From: Agreia sp. Leaf283
GTDB lineage: Bacteria; Actinomycetota; Actinomycetes; Actinomycetales; Microbacteriaceae
Length of the DNA: 64,000 nt
NCBI RefSeq assembly: GCF_001422485.1
Contig: NZ_LMNF01000001.1
Span: 1,709,057 to 1,773,056, forward strand
Direction of reading: 5' to 3'
The position numbers were made by a program, and so were the translations under genes. Shown here one piece after another: positions 27,897 to 36,495 of the stretch; position 1 is the first letter of the stretch; every line of letters begins with the position of its first letter. The notes under the pieces were generated by a model. It was given only the letters and a program-made list of their open reading frames with translations. It searched no databases and had not been told where the DNA came from.

Positions 27897-28184
27897 ATGC
27901 CATTCATCTACATCCTCGAGTGCGCCGATGGCGCCTACTACGTCGGCAGCACCTGGGACCTCGAGAAGCGGGTCTGGGAACACAACAACGGGCTCGGCGC
28001 GAACTTCACTCGCACGCATCTTCCCGTGCGGCTGGTCTACTCGGAGCACTCCGACGAGGTCAGCCTTGCGTTCGCCCGCGAGAAGCAGGTACAGGGCTGG
28101 AGCAGAGCGAAGAAGAAGGCTCTGATCGAAGGACGCTGGGGCGACCTGCCTGGCCTTGCCCGGGGTGGTCGAACGGGGAAATGA
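27897..28184 (+). CDS. GIY-YIG domain protein (YhbQ/UPF0213-like)
   Basis: A 95-residue protein, essentially only the GIY-YIG fold. FIYILECADGAYYVGSTWDL contains both the IYIL and YYVGS strands (the GIY and YIG equivalents); KRVWEHNNGLGANFTRTHLP gives the conserved Arg/His region, then VYSEHSDE with the catalytic-type Glu region and FAREKQVQGWSRAKKKALIE. This matches the small stand-alone nuclease-like family of unknown substrate. ATG at 27897; an upstream in-frame ATG at 27795 lies inside the REP region and was rejected. REP arrays flank it on both sides, so horizontal or repeat-mediated movement is possible. Confidence 0.85.
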   Translation: MPFIYILECADGAYYVGSTWDLEKRVWEHNNGLGANFTRTHLPVRLVYSEHSDEVSLAFAREKQVQGWSRAKKKALIEGRWGDLPGLARGGRTGK

Positions 28185-28192
28185 CGCGGGCC

Positions 28193-28332
28193 CTTCGACA
28201 GGCTCAGGGAGCGGGCGCCCCTTCGACAGGCTCAGGGAGCGGGCGCCCCTTCGACAGGCTCAGGGAGCGGGCGCCCCTTCGACAGGCTCAGGGAGCGGGT
28301 GCCCTTTCGACGGGCTCAGGGAGCAGCTGCTA
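28193..28332. repeat. 28-bp tandem REP array, five copies
   Basis: Copies of CTTCGACAGGCTCAGGGAGC plus GGGCGCCC start at 28193, 28221, 28249, 28277 and 28305, exactly 28 bases apart. The last copy is diverged and reaches the stop codon of the minus-strand PTS regulator. It fills the gap between two convergent genes. Unlike a CRISPR, there are no unique spacers. Confidence 0.88.
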
Positions 28333-30243
28333 TTTGTCCATGATGTGGACGAGTTCTTCGATGAAGCTCGGGAAGTCCACCGCGCGCTTGATGATGCGCT
28401 GCACATCCTCCCTGTCGGAGAAGACCTCGACGAACTGGTCGAAGACCTCCTGGAAGGAGGTACGCCCCGTGGCGGCGAAGGCGATGAACGCGATCACGTT
28501 CACCCTGTTCTCACCCCAGGCCATGGCCGAGTCGTTGATGACGATGGCGATCGAGGTGCGGCTCGCGGTCATGGCCATCGCGTGGGGCACGGCGATGCTG
28601 TCGGTGAAGGCCGTCGACGACATGAGCTCCCGCTCCACGGCCCCGTCGACGTAGGAGCGCTCGATGACGCCCTGGTCGACCATGCGGCGGCCGAGAGTCT
28701 CGATCATCTCCACCTCGCTCGACGCGTGGAGTTCGCGGAAGAACAGGGCCTCGTCGAAATAGAGAAGCAGGTCGTCCTTGATCTGCATGCGGCGGGCGTG
28801 CCGACGCACCCGGCTGATCGCGCGTCGCACGTTCTCGATGTCGCCGTCGGTGAGGAACGGCTGGATGACGACCTCGTTCTCGCGCGGCGCACGGGAGGCG
28901 ATGGTCGTGAGCACGAGGTCGGCGTCGAGCTCCGCCCAGTCGACGTCGGTGCGGGTGATCACGATCGCCACGTCGAGCTCGTCGCCGAGGGCGCGCTGGA
29001 TGCGTTCCGTGAGCATCTCGTGCATGTCGTAGTAGTTCGGGCACACCACGGCGCAGCGCAGCCTGTCGCCTCGCCGCTGCCTGCGCTCGAGATACGAGCC
29101 CACATGCAGGGCGATGAACGCGATCTCGTCGTCGTTGATGTGGATGCCGGCGCGTCGCTGGAGCTGGCTGGCTATGTAGACGGACAGCTCGTAGGTCATC
29201 GGATACGACGTCTTCATCGACCGGGTCAGCGGATTGGCCGAGTAGGCATTGTCGTGAGCCCGTGCGACCAGGTTGCGCACGTGCAGCGACAGCCGCACCA
29301 TGAACTCCTCGTCGGCGAGGTCGATGAGGTACTCCTGCTGCACGAGCGCGACGATCTCGCGCACGGTCGCCAGCACGTCGGCATCGACGTAGTTCTCGAC
29401 GACCTCGTCGGTCGGCTGGTCGTGGCCAGGGGTGACGACCCGTGTGGTGAGCAGAACGGCGAGATAGTCGAGATCGGTGGTGCTGAGCGACACGGAGAAG
29501 TGCTTCACGACGAGGCCGGAGAGCGCCGAGGCGATCTCGGCGATCCGGGGACCGCCGGCCACGAGGGGCGCGTCGCCCGCCTGGTCCCTGTCCTGCCGCT
29601 CGAGAGCGATCATGAGGTGCAGCAGCACATTGTTGACGCCGTACTCGTTCACGAAGTAGCCGTGGGCGTCGAGCATCTCGATCAGCTCGGTCTTGAAGCC
29701 TCCGAGGTTCTCGGACTCGAACTCGCGCTGCACCCGCTCGAGCTCGAGGAACCCCTGAGCGCTCTCCTCTCGGAACATGCGACTCAACAGGCGGCGGTGG
29801 TTCGCCTCCGATCCGACGAGGGAGACGTGGTTCACGCGCCTGACGAGCGACAGGTCCTCCGACTCGACGAGCAGCTTGACCTTGCGCAGGTCCTGCTCGA
29901 GGGTGGAATCACTGACGAACAGCCCGGCGGCGAGGCTGCGCGCGTCGAGACCGTCGGGCGCGTTGCCGAGCAGTCGCACGAGCTGGTAGATGCGGTCGCG
30001 GGGCGTCTCGGGCTCCGAGCTGCGTCCCTCCGCGCGGAAGGCCGCCAGTGCGTCGCGGTCGACGCGGTATCCCAGCACGCCCGACTGGATCGTCTCGTGC
30101 GGGTGCGAGGCGGTCTTCGCGGCGGTGACGTAGCTGCGCACGCTGCGTGTCGTGACGCCCAGCCTGTCGGAGAGCTCGGCAGCGGTCACCCAGCCGTCGG
30201 CCTGGGACAGATAGTCCAAAAGGCGTTCGTACTTCTCATTCAT
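28330..30243 (-). CDS. BglG/MtlR-family PTS-regulated transcriptional activator
   Basis: A 637-residue regulator. HTH domains occupy residues about 1-75 (VTAAELSDRLGVTTRSVRSY) and 85-160 (a second, DeoR/Mga-like). Two PRD domains follow (about 180-400), with PTS-target histidines such as FIALHVGSYLERRQRRGD. Next is an EIIB-like domain (AVVCPNYYDMHEMLTERIQ) and a C-terminal EIIA-like domain with AFTDSIAVPHAMAM, whose His is the phosphorylation site. This order matches mannitol-operon activators. It is divergent from the IIB-like/HPr/EI/mannitol genes and probably controls them. The stop codon lies in the 28-bp repeat array. Confidence 0.9.
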   Translation of the reverse strand: MNEKYERLLDYLSQADGWVTAAELSDRLGVTTRSVRSYVTAAKTASHPHETIQSGVLGYRVDRDALAAFRAEGRSSEPETPRDRIYQLVRLLGNAPDGLDARSLAAGLFVSDSTLEQDLRKVKLLVESEDLSLVRRVNHVSLVGSEANHRRLLSRMFREESAQGFLELERVQREFESENLGGFKTELIEMLDAHGYFVNEYGVNNVLLHLMIALERQDRDQAGDAPLVAGGPRIAEIASALSGLVVKHFSVSLSTTDLDYLAVLLTTRVVTPGHDQPTDEVVENYVDADVLATVREIVALVQQEYLIDLADEEFMVRLSLHVRNLVARAHDNAYSANPLTRSMKTSYPMTYELSVYIASQLQRRAGIHINDDEIAFIALHVGSYLERRQRRGDRLRCAVVCPNYYDMHEMLTERIQRALGDELDVAIVITRTDVDWAELDADLVLTTIASRAPRENEVVIQPFLTDGDIENVRRAISRVRRHARRMQIKDDLLLYFDEALFFRELHASSEVEMIETLGRRMVDQGVIERSYVDGAVERELMSSTAFTDSIAVPHAMAMTASRTSIAIVINDSAMAWGENRVNVIAFIAFAATGRTSFQEVFDQFVEVFSDREDVQRIIKRAVDFPSFIEELVHIMDK

Positions 30244-30399
30244 GCTGGTGGCTCCCGACCCGAGTCAACCATCACGGGCGCCTCCAGACTAATTGCCGCG
30301 AGCCCGCTTCCTCCCCTGCGGAAAGTTTTCTGGGGCGGAATGGGGCGCGAAGCCGTGACTTCTCCGAGAGTATTGGACGTGATCGCAAGGAGGCGGGAG
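30244..30399. promoter_or_regulatory. Divergent control region of the PTS locus
   Basis: 156 bases between the minus-strand regulator and the plus-strand IIB-like gene. Both promoters and any MtlR-type operator must be here, but I see no convincing -35/-10 pair or clear palindrome. AAGGAGGCGGGAG at 30387-30399 is the ribosome site of the IIB-like gene. Confidence 0.35.
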
Positions 30400-30723
30400 A
30401 TGCACAGAGTACTGGTTGTCTGCGGTGCCGGTGCGTCGAGCACCTTTCTGGCCCATCGCCTTCGTGCGGCCGCCCGCGGTCGCGGAATCGACATCACCGT
30501 AGCGGCATCCAGCACCGAAGGTCTCGCCCAACGCCTGGGCGAGGTCGACGTGCTGCTGGTCGGCTCTCACCTCGCAGCGCAGTTCGACGAGCTCACCCGG
30601 CTCGCCGACGAGGCCGGTGCGAGAAGCGCCCTGCTGCCGGACACCGTGTTCGGCACGCGCGGCGAGGAAGCCGCGCTCGATCTCGTGCTGGGCAGCGACG
30701 CCGAACGAACCACCTCGGCATGA
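30400..30723 (+). CDS. PTS IIB-like small protein (lactose/cellobiose-type fold)
   Basis: A 107-residue protein. HRVLVVCGAGASSTFLAHRL carries the phosphocysteine loop (C8) of IIB domains, then a Rossmann-like alternation with DVLLVGSHLAAQFDELTRLA. It has no partner IIC gene: the adjacent mannitol transporter has its own IIB domain. The ATG at 30400 has AAGGAGG 6-13 bases upstream. It comes first in the run IIB-like, ptsH, ptsI, mtlA, mtlF, mtlD. A role in signalling, for instance to the regulator, is possible but speculative. Confidence 0.75.
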   Translation: MHRVLVVCGAGASSTFLAHRLRAAARGRGIDITVAASSTEGLAQRLGEVDVLLVGSHLAAQFDELTRLADEAGARSALLPDTVFGTRGEEAALDLVLGSDAERTTSA

Positions 30724-30758
30724 CAGACCGAACGACATACGAAAATCAAGGAGAAATC

Positions 30759-31025
30759 ATGGCTGAACGCACCGTCACCATCGCTTCGACGCACGGACTG
30801 CATGCCCGTCCCGCGTCGATCTTCACGCAGGCGGCCGCCAAGGCCGGCGTGCCCGTTCAGCTGACGAAGGGCGAGAAGACGGTGAACGCGGCGAGCATCC
30901 TCGGCGTCATCTCGCTCGGCATCGACCACAACGACGATGTTGTGCTGTCTGTCGAGGGCGACGACGAGAACGCGGTGCTCGACGAGCTCGCGGCCCTGCT
31001 CTCGACCGACCACGACGCAGCCTGA
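30759..31025 (+). CDS. ptsH: Phosphocarrier protein HPr
   Basis: An 88-residue protein that passes phosphate from enzyme I to IIA domains. The active site is STHGLHARPASIF with H15. The Ser-46-like region is VNAASILGVISLGI. Length and fold are normal. ATG at 30759 with AAGGAGAA upstream; the upstream in-frame ATG at 30720 overlaps the IIB-like gene's stop and adds unrelated residues. It is followed after 12 bases by ptsI. Confidence 0.96.
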   Translation: MAERTVTIASTHGLHARPASIFTQAAAKAGVPVQLTKGEKTVNAASILGVISLGIDHNDDVVLSVEGDDENAVLDELAALLSTDHDAA

Positions 31026-31037
31026 GCGGCGGCGGAC

Positions 31038-32690
31038 ATGACTTTCACCGGAGTAGGTATCGGTCGCGGAATGGCCATGGGCACGGTGCTGCAGATGCCG
31101 GCACCGCTTCCCGAACCGCAGGATGCGCCGTCGGCGCTGAGCGTCGACGCTGAGAAGGAGCGGGCCGCGGTCGCGCTGGCCGCCACGGCCGCCGGCATCC
31201 GTGCACGGGGCGAGCGCGCCGGCGGATCCGCGAAGGACGTGCTCGAGGCCCAGGCCTTCATGGCCGAGGACCCGACCCTCTCCGACGACGTCAAGGCGCG
31301 GCTCGAGACGGGCAAGACCGCCGAGCGTGCCGTGTTCGAGGCCTTCGCCAGTTTCCGCGACCTGCTCGTGAGCATGGGCGGATACATGGGGGAGCGGGCG
31401 ACCGACCTCGACGACGTGTCGCAGCGTGTCGTGGCGCAGCTCCAGGGTGTCGAGGCTCCCGGCGTGCCCGATCCCGACCACCAGTTCGTGCTCGTCGCCC
31501 GCGACCTCGCTCCGGCCGATACGGCTCTGCTGAACCTCGACAAGGTGCTCGGGCTCATCACGAGCGACGGCGGTCCCACCTCGCACACGGCCATCCTCGC
31601 CCGCGAGAAGTCGATCGTCGCGGTCGTCGGCGTCGCCGGTGCGCTCGACATTCCGAACGGCACCACCGTGATCGTGGATGCCTCGACGGGCGCCGTCACG
31701 GTCGACCCCGACGAGGATGCCCGCTTCAAGGCGAAGATCGCCATCCAGGAGCGCGCATCGCTGGCCAAGGCGCCCGCCGGTCCCGGCCGTCTCGCCGACG
31801 ACACGGCGATCCCCCTGCTGGCCAACCTCGGTTCCTCGGGCGGAGCGGCAGAGGCCGTGGAGCTGGGAGCCGAAGGCGTGGGCCTGTTCCGCACCGAGTT
31901 CCTGTTCCTCGACTCGGCGCAGGCGCCGACGGTCGCAGAACAGCAGTCGCAGTACTCGGCGCTCTTCGCCGCGTTCCCCGGCAAGAAGGTCGTGGTTCGG
32001 GCACTGGATGCCGGGGCCGACAAGCCGCTCAGCTTCCTGAACGACGCTCCAGAAGAGAACCCGGCGCTCGGGCTCCGCGGCCTGCGGGCGCTGCGGGCGA
32101 ACGAGCAGATCCTGCGCGACCAGCTCACCGCCATCCGCAACGCCGAGGCCGAGAACACGGCCGAGGTCTGGGTCATGGCGCCCATGGTGTCGACCCTCGA
32201 GGAGACGCGCTACTTCACGTCCATCGCCCGCGAGGTGGGCCTGAAGACGGCCGGCGTCATGATCGAGGTGCCCTCTTCCGCCCTGCTCGCGGATCGCATC
32301 CTGGTCGACGCCGACTTCGCGTCGATCGGAACCAACGACCTGACCCAGTACACGCTGGCCGCCGACCGCCTCCTCGGAAGCGTCGCGTCGTTCCAGGACC
32401 CGTGGCACCCCGCCGTGCTCCGCCTCGTCGGCGAAGTGGGCAAGGCCGGGGCCGCACTGGGCAAGCCCGTCGGCATCTGCGGCGAGGCTGCTGCCGACCC
32501 GCTGCTCGCCGTCGTGCTCGTCGGGCTCGGAGCGACGAGCCTCTCGATGTCACCCGCTGCGCTTGCGGACGTTCGTGCGGAGCTGCGTCTCTACACGATC
32601 GAGCAGGCCCAGCACTTCGCCGAACTCGCCCTCAAGGCGAACAGCGCGATGGAGGCCCGCGCAGCGGTGTCCGCCAGCGCGTCCTCCTGA
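31038..32690 (+). CDS. ptsI: PEP-protein phosphotransferase (PTS enzyme I)
   Basis: A 550-residue enzyme that starts the PTS relay with PEP. Domains: HPr-binding helical domain (residues about 20-150), swivelling domain with the active histidine H183 in DGGPTSHTAILARE, and the C-terminal PEP-binding TIM barrel with GLFRTEFLFL, PMVSTLEE, IGTNDLTQY and the active cysteine in GKPVGICGEAAAD. Slightly shorter than the Escherichia coli enzyme, as usual in actinobacteria. It lies between ptsH and mtlA and probably serves all PTS systems of the cell. Confidence 0.96.
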   Translation: MTFTGVGIGRGMAMGTVLQMPAPLPEPQDAPSALSVDAEKERAAVALAATAAGIRARGERAGGSAKDVLEAQAFMAEDPTLSDDVKARLETGKTAERAVFEAFASFRDLLVSMGGYMGERATDLDDVSQRVVAQLQGVEAPGVPDPDHQFVLVARDLAPADTALLNLDKVLGLITSDGGPTSHTAILAREKSIVAVVGVAGALDIPNGTTVIVDASTGAVTVDPDEDARFKAKIAIQERASLAKAPAGPGRLADDTAIPLLANLGSSGGAAEAVELGAEGVGLFRTEFLFLDSAQAPTVAEQQSQYSALFAAFPGKKVVVRALDAGADKPLSFLNDAPEENPALGLRGLRALRANEQILRDQLTAIRNAEAENTAEVWVMAPMVSTLEETRYFTSIAREVGLKTAGVMIEVPSSALLADRILVDADFASIGTNDLTQYTLAADRLLGSVASFQDPWHPAVLRLVGEVGKAGAALGKPVGICGEAAADPLLAVVLVGLGATSLSMSPAALADVRAELRLYTIEQAQHFAELALKANSAMEARAAVSASASS

Positions 32691-32757
32691 CGTACCACCC
32701 GCACCACACACCCGCACCACACACACCCCTTCAACACAGAAAACAAGGAGAACGCTC

Positions 32758-34329
32758 ATGACGACGACGTCAGAAACGACCACGTCGGGAGGTGCCCGAG
32801 TTCGCGTCCAGCGGTTCGGCACGTTCCTCTCCGGCATGATCATGCCGAACATCCCCGCCCTCATCGCGTGGGGCCTGCTGACGGCCCTCTTCATCGATGT
32901 CGGATGGCTGCCGAACGAGCAGCTGGCGACCATCGTCGGGCCGTTCATCCACTACCTCCTGCCGATCCTGATCGCCTACACGGGCGGCCACATGATCTAC
33001 CAGGTGCGCGGTGGAGTCGTCGCCTCGATCGCCCTGATGGGTGTCATCGGCGGGTCTGACTACCTGATCGCGCAGATCAACGCGGCGGCGCTGGCTGAGA
33101 ACCCCGACGCGTCGGAGCTCGGACAGGTGCACATGTTCATCGGTGCGATGATCATGGCCCCGATCGCCGCGTACTCGATGAAGTGGCTCGACGGCCTGTG
33201 GGACGGCAAGATACGGCCCGGCTTCGAGATGCTGGTAAACATGTTCTCGGCCGGTATCTGGGGCTTCATCCTTCTGATCATCGGGTTCTACCCGGTGGCC
33301 TTCGTCATCAACGGCATCATGTCGCTGCTCAGCGGCGCCGTCGGATGGCTCGTCGACACGAACCTGCTGCCCCTGACGAGCATCATCATCGAGCCCGCCA
33401 AGGTGTTCTTCCTGAACAACGCCATCAACCACGGCGTGCTGACCCCCCTCGGCATCGAGCAGGCAGCCGGCGAGAGCCACAAGTCGATCCTGTTCCTGCT
33501 CGAGGCGAACCCCGGCCCCGGTGTCGGCCTGCTGCTCGCGTTCGTCGTGTTCGGAATCGGCGCGGCCCGCGCCTCCGCTCCCGGAGCCGCGATCATCCAG
33601 TTCTTCGGCGGCATCCACGAGATCTACTTCCCGTACGCCCTGATGAAGCCGACCCTGATCATCGCCCTCATCGCGGGTGGCATGACCGGCGTCACCACCA
33701 ACATGCTGATGGACTCGGGCCTCCGTGCTCCTGCGGCCCCGGGAAGCATCATCGCGATCTTCGCGCAGACCGCATCGGACAGCTACCTCGGCGTCGCGCT
33801 GTCGGTTCTGCTGTCGGCCGCGGTCACGTTCTTCGTGTCGATGATCATCCTCCGGGCGAGCCGCAAGAAGGACCTCGCAGCCGAGGCCGCCGGTGAGGAC
33901 GCCCTGGGCGCAGCCCTCGCGGCCAACGCCGCCAACAAGGGTGGCGAGAGCCGCGTCGGATCGCTCCTGGGCACGGACGCAGGCGCCTCCGCCACCGCGA
34001 CCGCAGCCGGTGGCGTGGCGACAGCCGCGAAGCTCGAGAACATCGTGTTCGCCTGCGACGCCGGCATGGGATCGAGCGCCATGGGAGCCTCCGTCCTGCG
34101 GAACAAGCTCAAGAAGGCCGGCATCACCGACGTCTCCGTCAGAAACCTCGCCATCGCGAACCTGACCGACGACATCGACCTGGTGATCACCCAGAAGGAG
34201 CTCACCGACAGGGCGAAGCAGAAGACGCCGAACGCACAGCACGTGTCGGTCGACAACTTCATGAACAGCCCGCGGTACGACGAGGTCGTGAACCAGGTCG
34301 CAGCCCAGCACCCCACGGACCAGGCGTAG
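32758..34329 (+). CDS. mtlA: PTS mannitol transporter, IICB components
   Basis: A 523-residue protein. The IIC part (residues about 20-360) has multiple helices and the signature FFLNNAINHGVL, GIHEIYFPYALMKP (with the GIHE-type motif) and NPGPGVGLLLAF. A 60-residue Ala/Gly/Thr linker follows, then a IIB domain (about 425-523) with the phosphocysteine in IVFACDAGMGSSAMGA. The IIA domain is separate (mtlF), unlike the fused Escherichia coli protein. ATG at 32758 with AAGGAGAA upstream. The 108-base gap to mtlF contains a strong hairpin. Confidence 0.95.
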   Translation: MTTTSETTTSGGARVRVQRFGTFLSGMIMPNIPALIAWGLLTALFIDVGWLPNEQLATIVGPFIHYLLPILIAYTGGHMIYQVRGGVVASIALMGVIGGSDYLIAQINAAALAENPDASELGQVHMFIGAMIMAPIAAYSMKWLDGLWDGKIRPGFEMLVNMFSAGIWGFILLIIGFYPVAFVINGIMSLLSGAVGWLVDTNLLPLTSIIIEPAKVFFLNNAINHGVLTPLGIEQAAGESHKSILFLLEANPGPGVGLLLAFVVFGIGAARASAPGAAIIQFFGGIHEIYFPYALMKPTLIIALIAGGMTGVTTNMLMDSGLRAPAAPGSIIAIFAQTASDSYLGVALSVLLSAAVTFFVSMIILRASRKKDLAAEAAGEDALGAALAANAANKGGESRVGSLLGTDAGASATATAAGGVATAAKLENIVFACDAGMGSSAMGASVLRNKLKKAGITDVSVRNLAIANLTDDIDLVITQKELTDRAKQKTPNAQHVSVDNFMNSPRYDEVVNQVAAQHPTDQA

Positions 34330-34352
34330 CCTGATCCTGACCCCAGGACGCC

Positions 34353-34385
34353 CCCGGCCGTCGGAGCACGACTCCGGCGGCCGGG
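34353..34385 (+). promoter_or_regulatory. 14-bp hairpin between mtlA and mtlF
   Basis: CCCGGCCGTCGGAG (34353-34366), a CACGA loop and CTCCGGCGGCCGGG (34372-34385), with one wobble. No T-tract follows. Probably an mRNA stabiliser or partial terminator tuning mtlF-mtlD relative to mtlA. Confidence 0.55.
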
Positions 34386-34437
34386 CGGCCCTGGCCTGCA
34401 TCACCGACGAAGCCCCACGAAGCGAACGAAGGACGTC

Positions 34438-34875
34438 ATGAGCGACAAAGTACTGGACCTCGAATCGATCAGTGTCGACGGCACCGCGACCACCAAGGAG
34501 GACGCGATCCGCGAAGCGGCATCCATTCTCGTTGCCGCCGGCGCCGTGACCGACGACTACGTCGACTACATGCTCGAGCGCGAGACCAGCGTCTCGACGT
34601 ACATGGGCAACTTCCTGGCCATTCCCCACGGAACGAACGAGGGCAAGGACACGATCCTCGCCTCCGGCCTGTCGTTCGTGCGCTACGCCAACCCGATCGA
34701 CTGGGAGGGCAACGAGGTGCGCTTCGTCGTCGGCATCGCCGGCAAAGACAACGGCCACCTCGACATCCTCTCGAAGATCGCCATCATCTTCTCCGACGAC
34801 GACGAGGTGCAGAAGCTTCTGGATGCGCCTGACGCCCCCGCGCTGTTCGCGCTGCTCGGCGAGGTGAACGAATGA
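34438..34875 (+). CDS. mtlF: PTS mannitol transporter IIA component
   Basis: A 145-residue protein with the PTS IIA type-2 fold. The phosphohistidine is H64 in FLAIPHGTNEGKD; the end has DEVQKLLDAPDAPALFALLG. It takes phosphate from HPr and gives it to the IIB domain of MtlA. The ATG follows AAGGA. The stop overlaps mtlD (ATGA), so import and oxidation of mannitol-1-phosphate are coupled. Confidence 0.95.
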   Translation: MSDKVLDLESISVDGTATTKEDAIREAASILVAAGAVTDDYVDYMLERETSVSTYMGNFLAIPHGTNEGKDTILASGLSFVRYANPIDWEGNEVRFVVGIAGKDNGHLDILSKIAIIFSDDDEVQKLLDAPDAPALFALLGEVNE

Positions 34876-36020
34876 AGGCTGTGCACTTCGGTGCCGGCAA
34901 CATCGGTCGCGGCTTCGTCGGACTGATCCTGCACAACGCCGGCTACGAGGTGGTGTTCGCCGACGTGAACGCCGAGCTCATCGACTCGCTCGCCTCGACG
35001 CCCAGCTACCGGGTGCACGAGGTGGGAGCGTCGTCGAAGAGCTGGACGGTCGACAACTACCGTGCTCTTAACTCGGCCACGCACGAGGAGGACGTCGTCG
35101 CCGAGATCGCCTCGGCCGACATCGTCACGACCGCGGTGGGCCCGAACATCCTGCGTTTCGTCGCGCCGCTCATCGCGCGCGCCATCAACATCCGCGACGC
35201 GTCGCTGAAGCCGCTCGCCGTCATGGCCTGCGAGAACGCCATCAACGCGACCGACCTGCTGAAGCAGGAGATCGTGGCAGGACTCGACGACGCGGCCCTC
35301 GCATCCATAGACGCGCGTGCCGTGTTCGCGAACACGGCCGTCGACCGCATCGTTCCCGGCCAGGCCGCAGACGCCGGACTCGACGTGACCGTGGAGGACT
35401 TCTTCGAGTGGGCCATCGAATCCGGCCCCTTCGGCGACGACCTGCCCGAGATCGCCGAGGCCCACTTCGTCGACGATCTCGCGCCCTACATCGAGCGCAA
35501 GCTCTTCACCGTGAACACCGGCCACGCCACCACGGCCTACTTCGGCTTTCTCGAGGGCGCTGCCACGCTGGCCGACGCCATGCGCAGCCCCGAGGTCTTC
35601 GCCCGGGTCGCCGCGGTGCTCGACGAGACCAAGACCCTGCTCATCGCGAAGTACGACTTCGACCCCGAGGTGCAGGAGGCATACGTTCAGAAGAACCTGA
35701 CGCGCTTCGCGAACCCGTTCCTTCCCGACACCCCGGCCAGGGTCGGACGCCAGCCCGTGCGCAAGCTCAGCCGACACGAGCGCTTCATCGGCCCGGCGGC
35801 GGAGCTCGCCGAGCGAGGCCTCGTGCCCGAGGCCCTCTTGGGCGCGATCGGTGCCGCGCTGCGTTTCGATCTGCCGGAGGACGCGCAGAGCGTGGAGCTG
35901 AAGGAGCTGCTCGCCACGTCGACGGCCGAGGACGCGACGTCACACCTGACCGGGCTCGACGCCTCCCACCCCCTCTACGCCCACGTCGTGCGCGTGGTCG
36001 AGCGGGTGCAGAAGAGCTAA
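34872..36020 (+). CDS. mtlD: Mannitol-1-phosphate 5-dehydrogenase
   Basis: A 382-residue NAD-dependent enzyme forming fructose-6-phosphate. The N-terminal dinucleotide-binding motif is KAVHFGAGNIGRGFVGLIL. The catalytic region contains VNTGHATTAYFGFLEG with the conserved Lys/Asn/His neighbourhood, and KLSRHERFIGPAAELAERG lies near the C-terminus. Length is normal for MtlD. ATG overlaps mtlF. It ends 5 bases before the convergent SRPBCC gene. Confidence 0.95.
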   Translation: MKAVHFGAGNIGRGFVGLILHNAGYEVVFADVNAELIDSLASTPSYRVHEVGASSKSWTVDNYRALNSATHEEDVVAEIASADIVTTAVGPNILRFVAPLIARAINIRDASLKPLAVMACENAINATDLLKQEIVAGLDDAALASIDARAVFANTAVDRIVPGQAADAGLDVTVEDFFEWAIESGPFGDDLPEIAEAHFVDDLAPYIERKLFTVNTGHATTAYFGFLEGAATLADAMRSPEVFARVAAVLDETKTLLIAKYDFDPEVQEAYVQKNLTRFANPFLPDTPARVGRQPVRKLSRHERFIGPAAELAERGLVPEALLGAIGAALRFDLPEDAQSVELKELLATSTAEDATSHLTGLDASHPLYAHVVRVVERVQKS

Positions 36021-36025
36021 CCGAG

Positions 36026-36472
36026 TCAGTCGTCGCTCTCGAGGATCAGCTTGAGGTTGTCGAACATCTGCTCGATCGTGTTCTGGTTGATGCGATCGAG
36101 CAGAGTCGCGTTGACGACCTTCTGCAGAACGGTCGGCTCGACCTCGTAGAGGATCTCGGTGGTGATGCGCGTGGTGCCGTCGCCGAGGTCGTCGAACGTG
36201 TAGTCCCACGTGGCGTTCACATCGCCGGTGAGTCGCAGGGTGACCTTCTTGTCCACCTCGAACGCGATCCCCTCGGCCTTGCCCCGCAGGTCGGCCCCGG
36301 CCATGTTGAAGCGCCAGTCGAAGGTCTGGTCGACACCGGCCTTCTCGGGCGTGATGTTCGTGTTCTCGTTCAGGTTCGGAATGAACGCCGGACCGTTCTC
36401 GGCACTCGCGGTGTACTCGAACACCTCGGAGACGGGCTTGCGGATGACGATGAGTGCTTTGGCGCTGGCCAT
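36026..36472 (-). CDS. SRPBCC (START-like) family protein
   Basis: A 148-residue protein with one START/Bet v 1-like domain: SAKALIVIRKPVSEVFEYTA is the first strand and helix, FDWRFNMAGADLRGKAEGI a central strand pair, DGTTRITTEILYEVEPTVL the last strands, and LDRINQNTIEQMFDNLKLIL the long C-terminal helix. Such domains bind lipids or other hydrophobic ligands. ATG at 36472 with AGGAAGGAA upstream on the minus strand. It lies beside the lipid-type cluster but on the opposite strand; a functional link is only a possibility. Confidence 0.85.
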   Translation of the reverse strand: MASAKALIVIRKPVSEVFEYTASAENGPAFIPNLNENTNITPEKAGVDQTFDWRFNMAGADLRGKAEGIAFEVDKKVTLRLTGDVNATWDYTFDDLGDGTTRITTEILYEVEPTVLQKVVNATLLDRINQNTIEQMFDNLKLILESDD

Positions 36473-36495
36473 TGCGGTTCCTTCCTGGTTGCCGG

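Noticed and set aside
28193..28332. Regularly spaced repeat resembling a CRISPR array
   Set aside because: The 28-bp units are contiguous, with no variable spacers, and no cas genes are nearby.
28156..30723. 855-codon plus-strand open frame
   Set aside because: Mostly antisense to the BglG/MtlR-type regulator; only the last 107 codons (from 30400) are a real IIB-like gene.
36026..36472. SRPBCC protein as the toxin partner of the MT0933-type antitoxin
   Set aside because: It lies 26 kb away and SRPBCC proteins have many roles; kept only as a guess in the findings.
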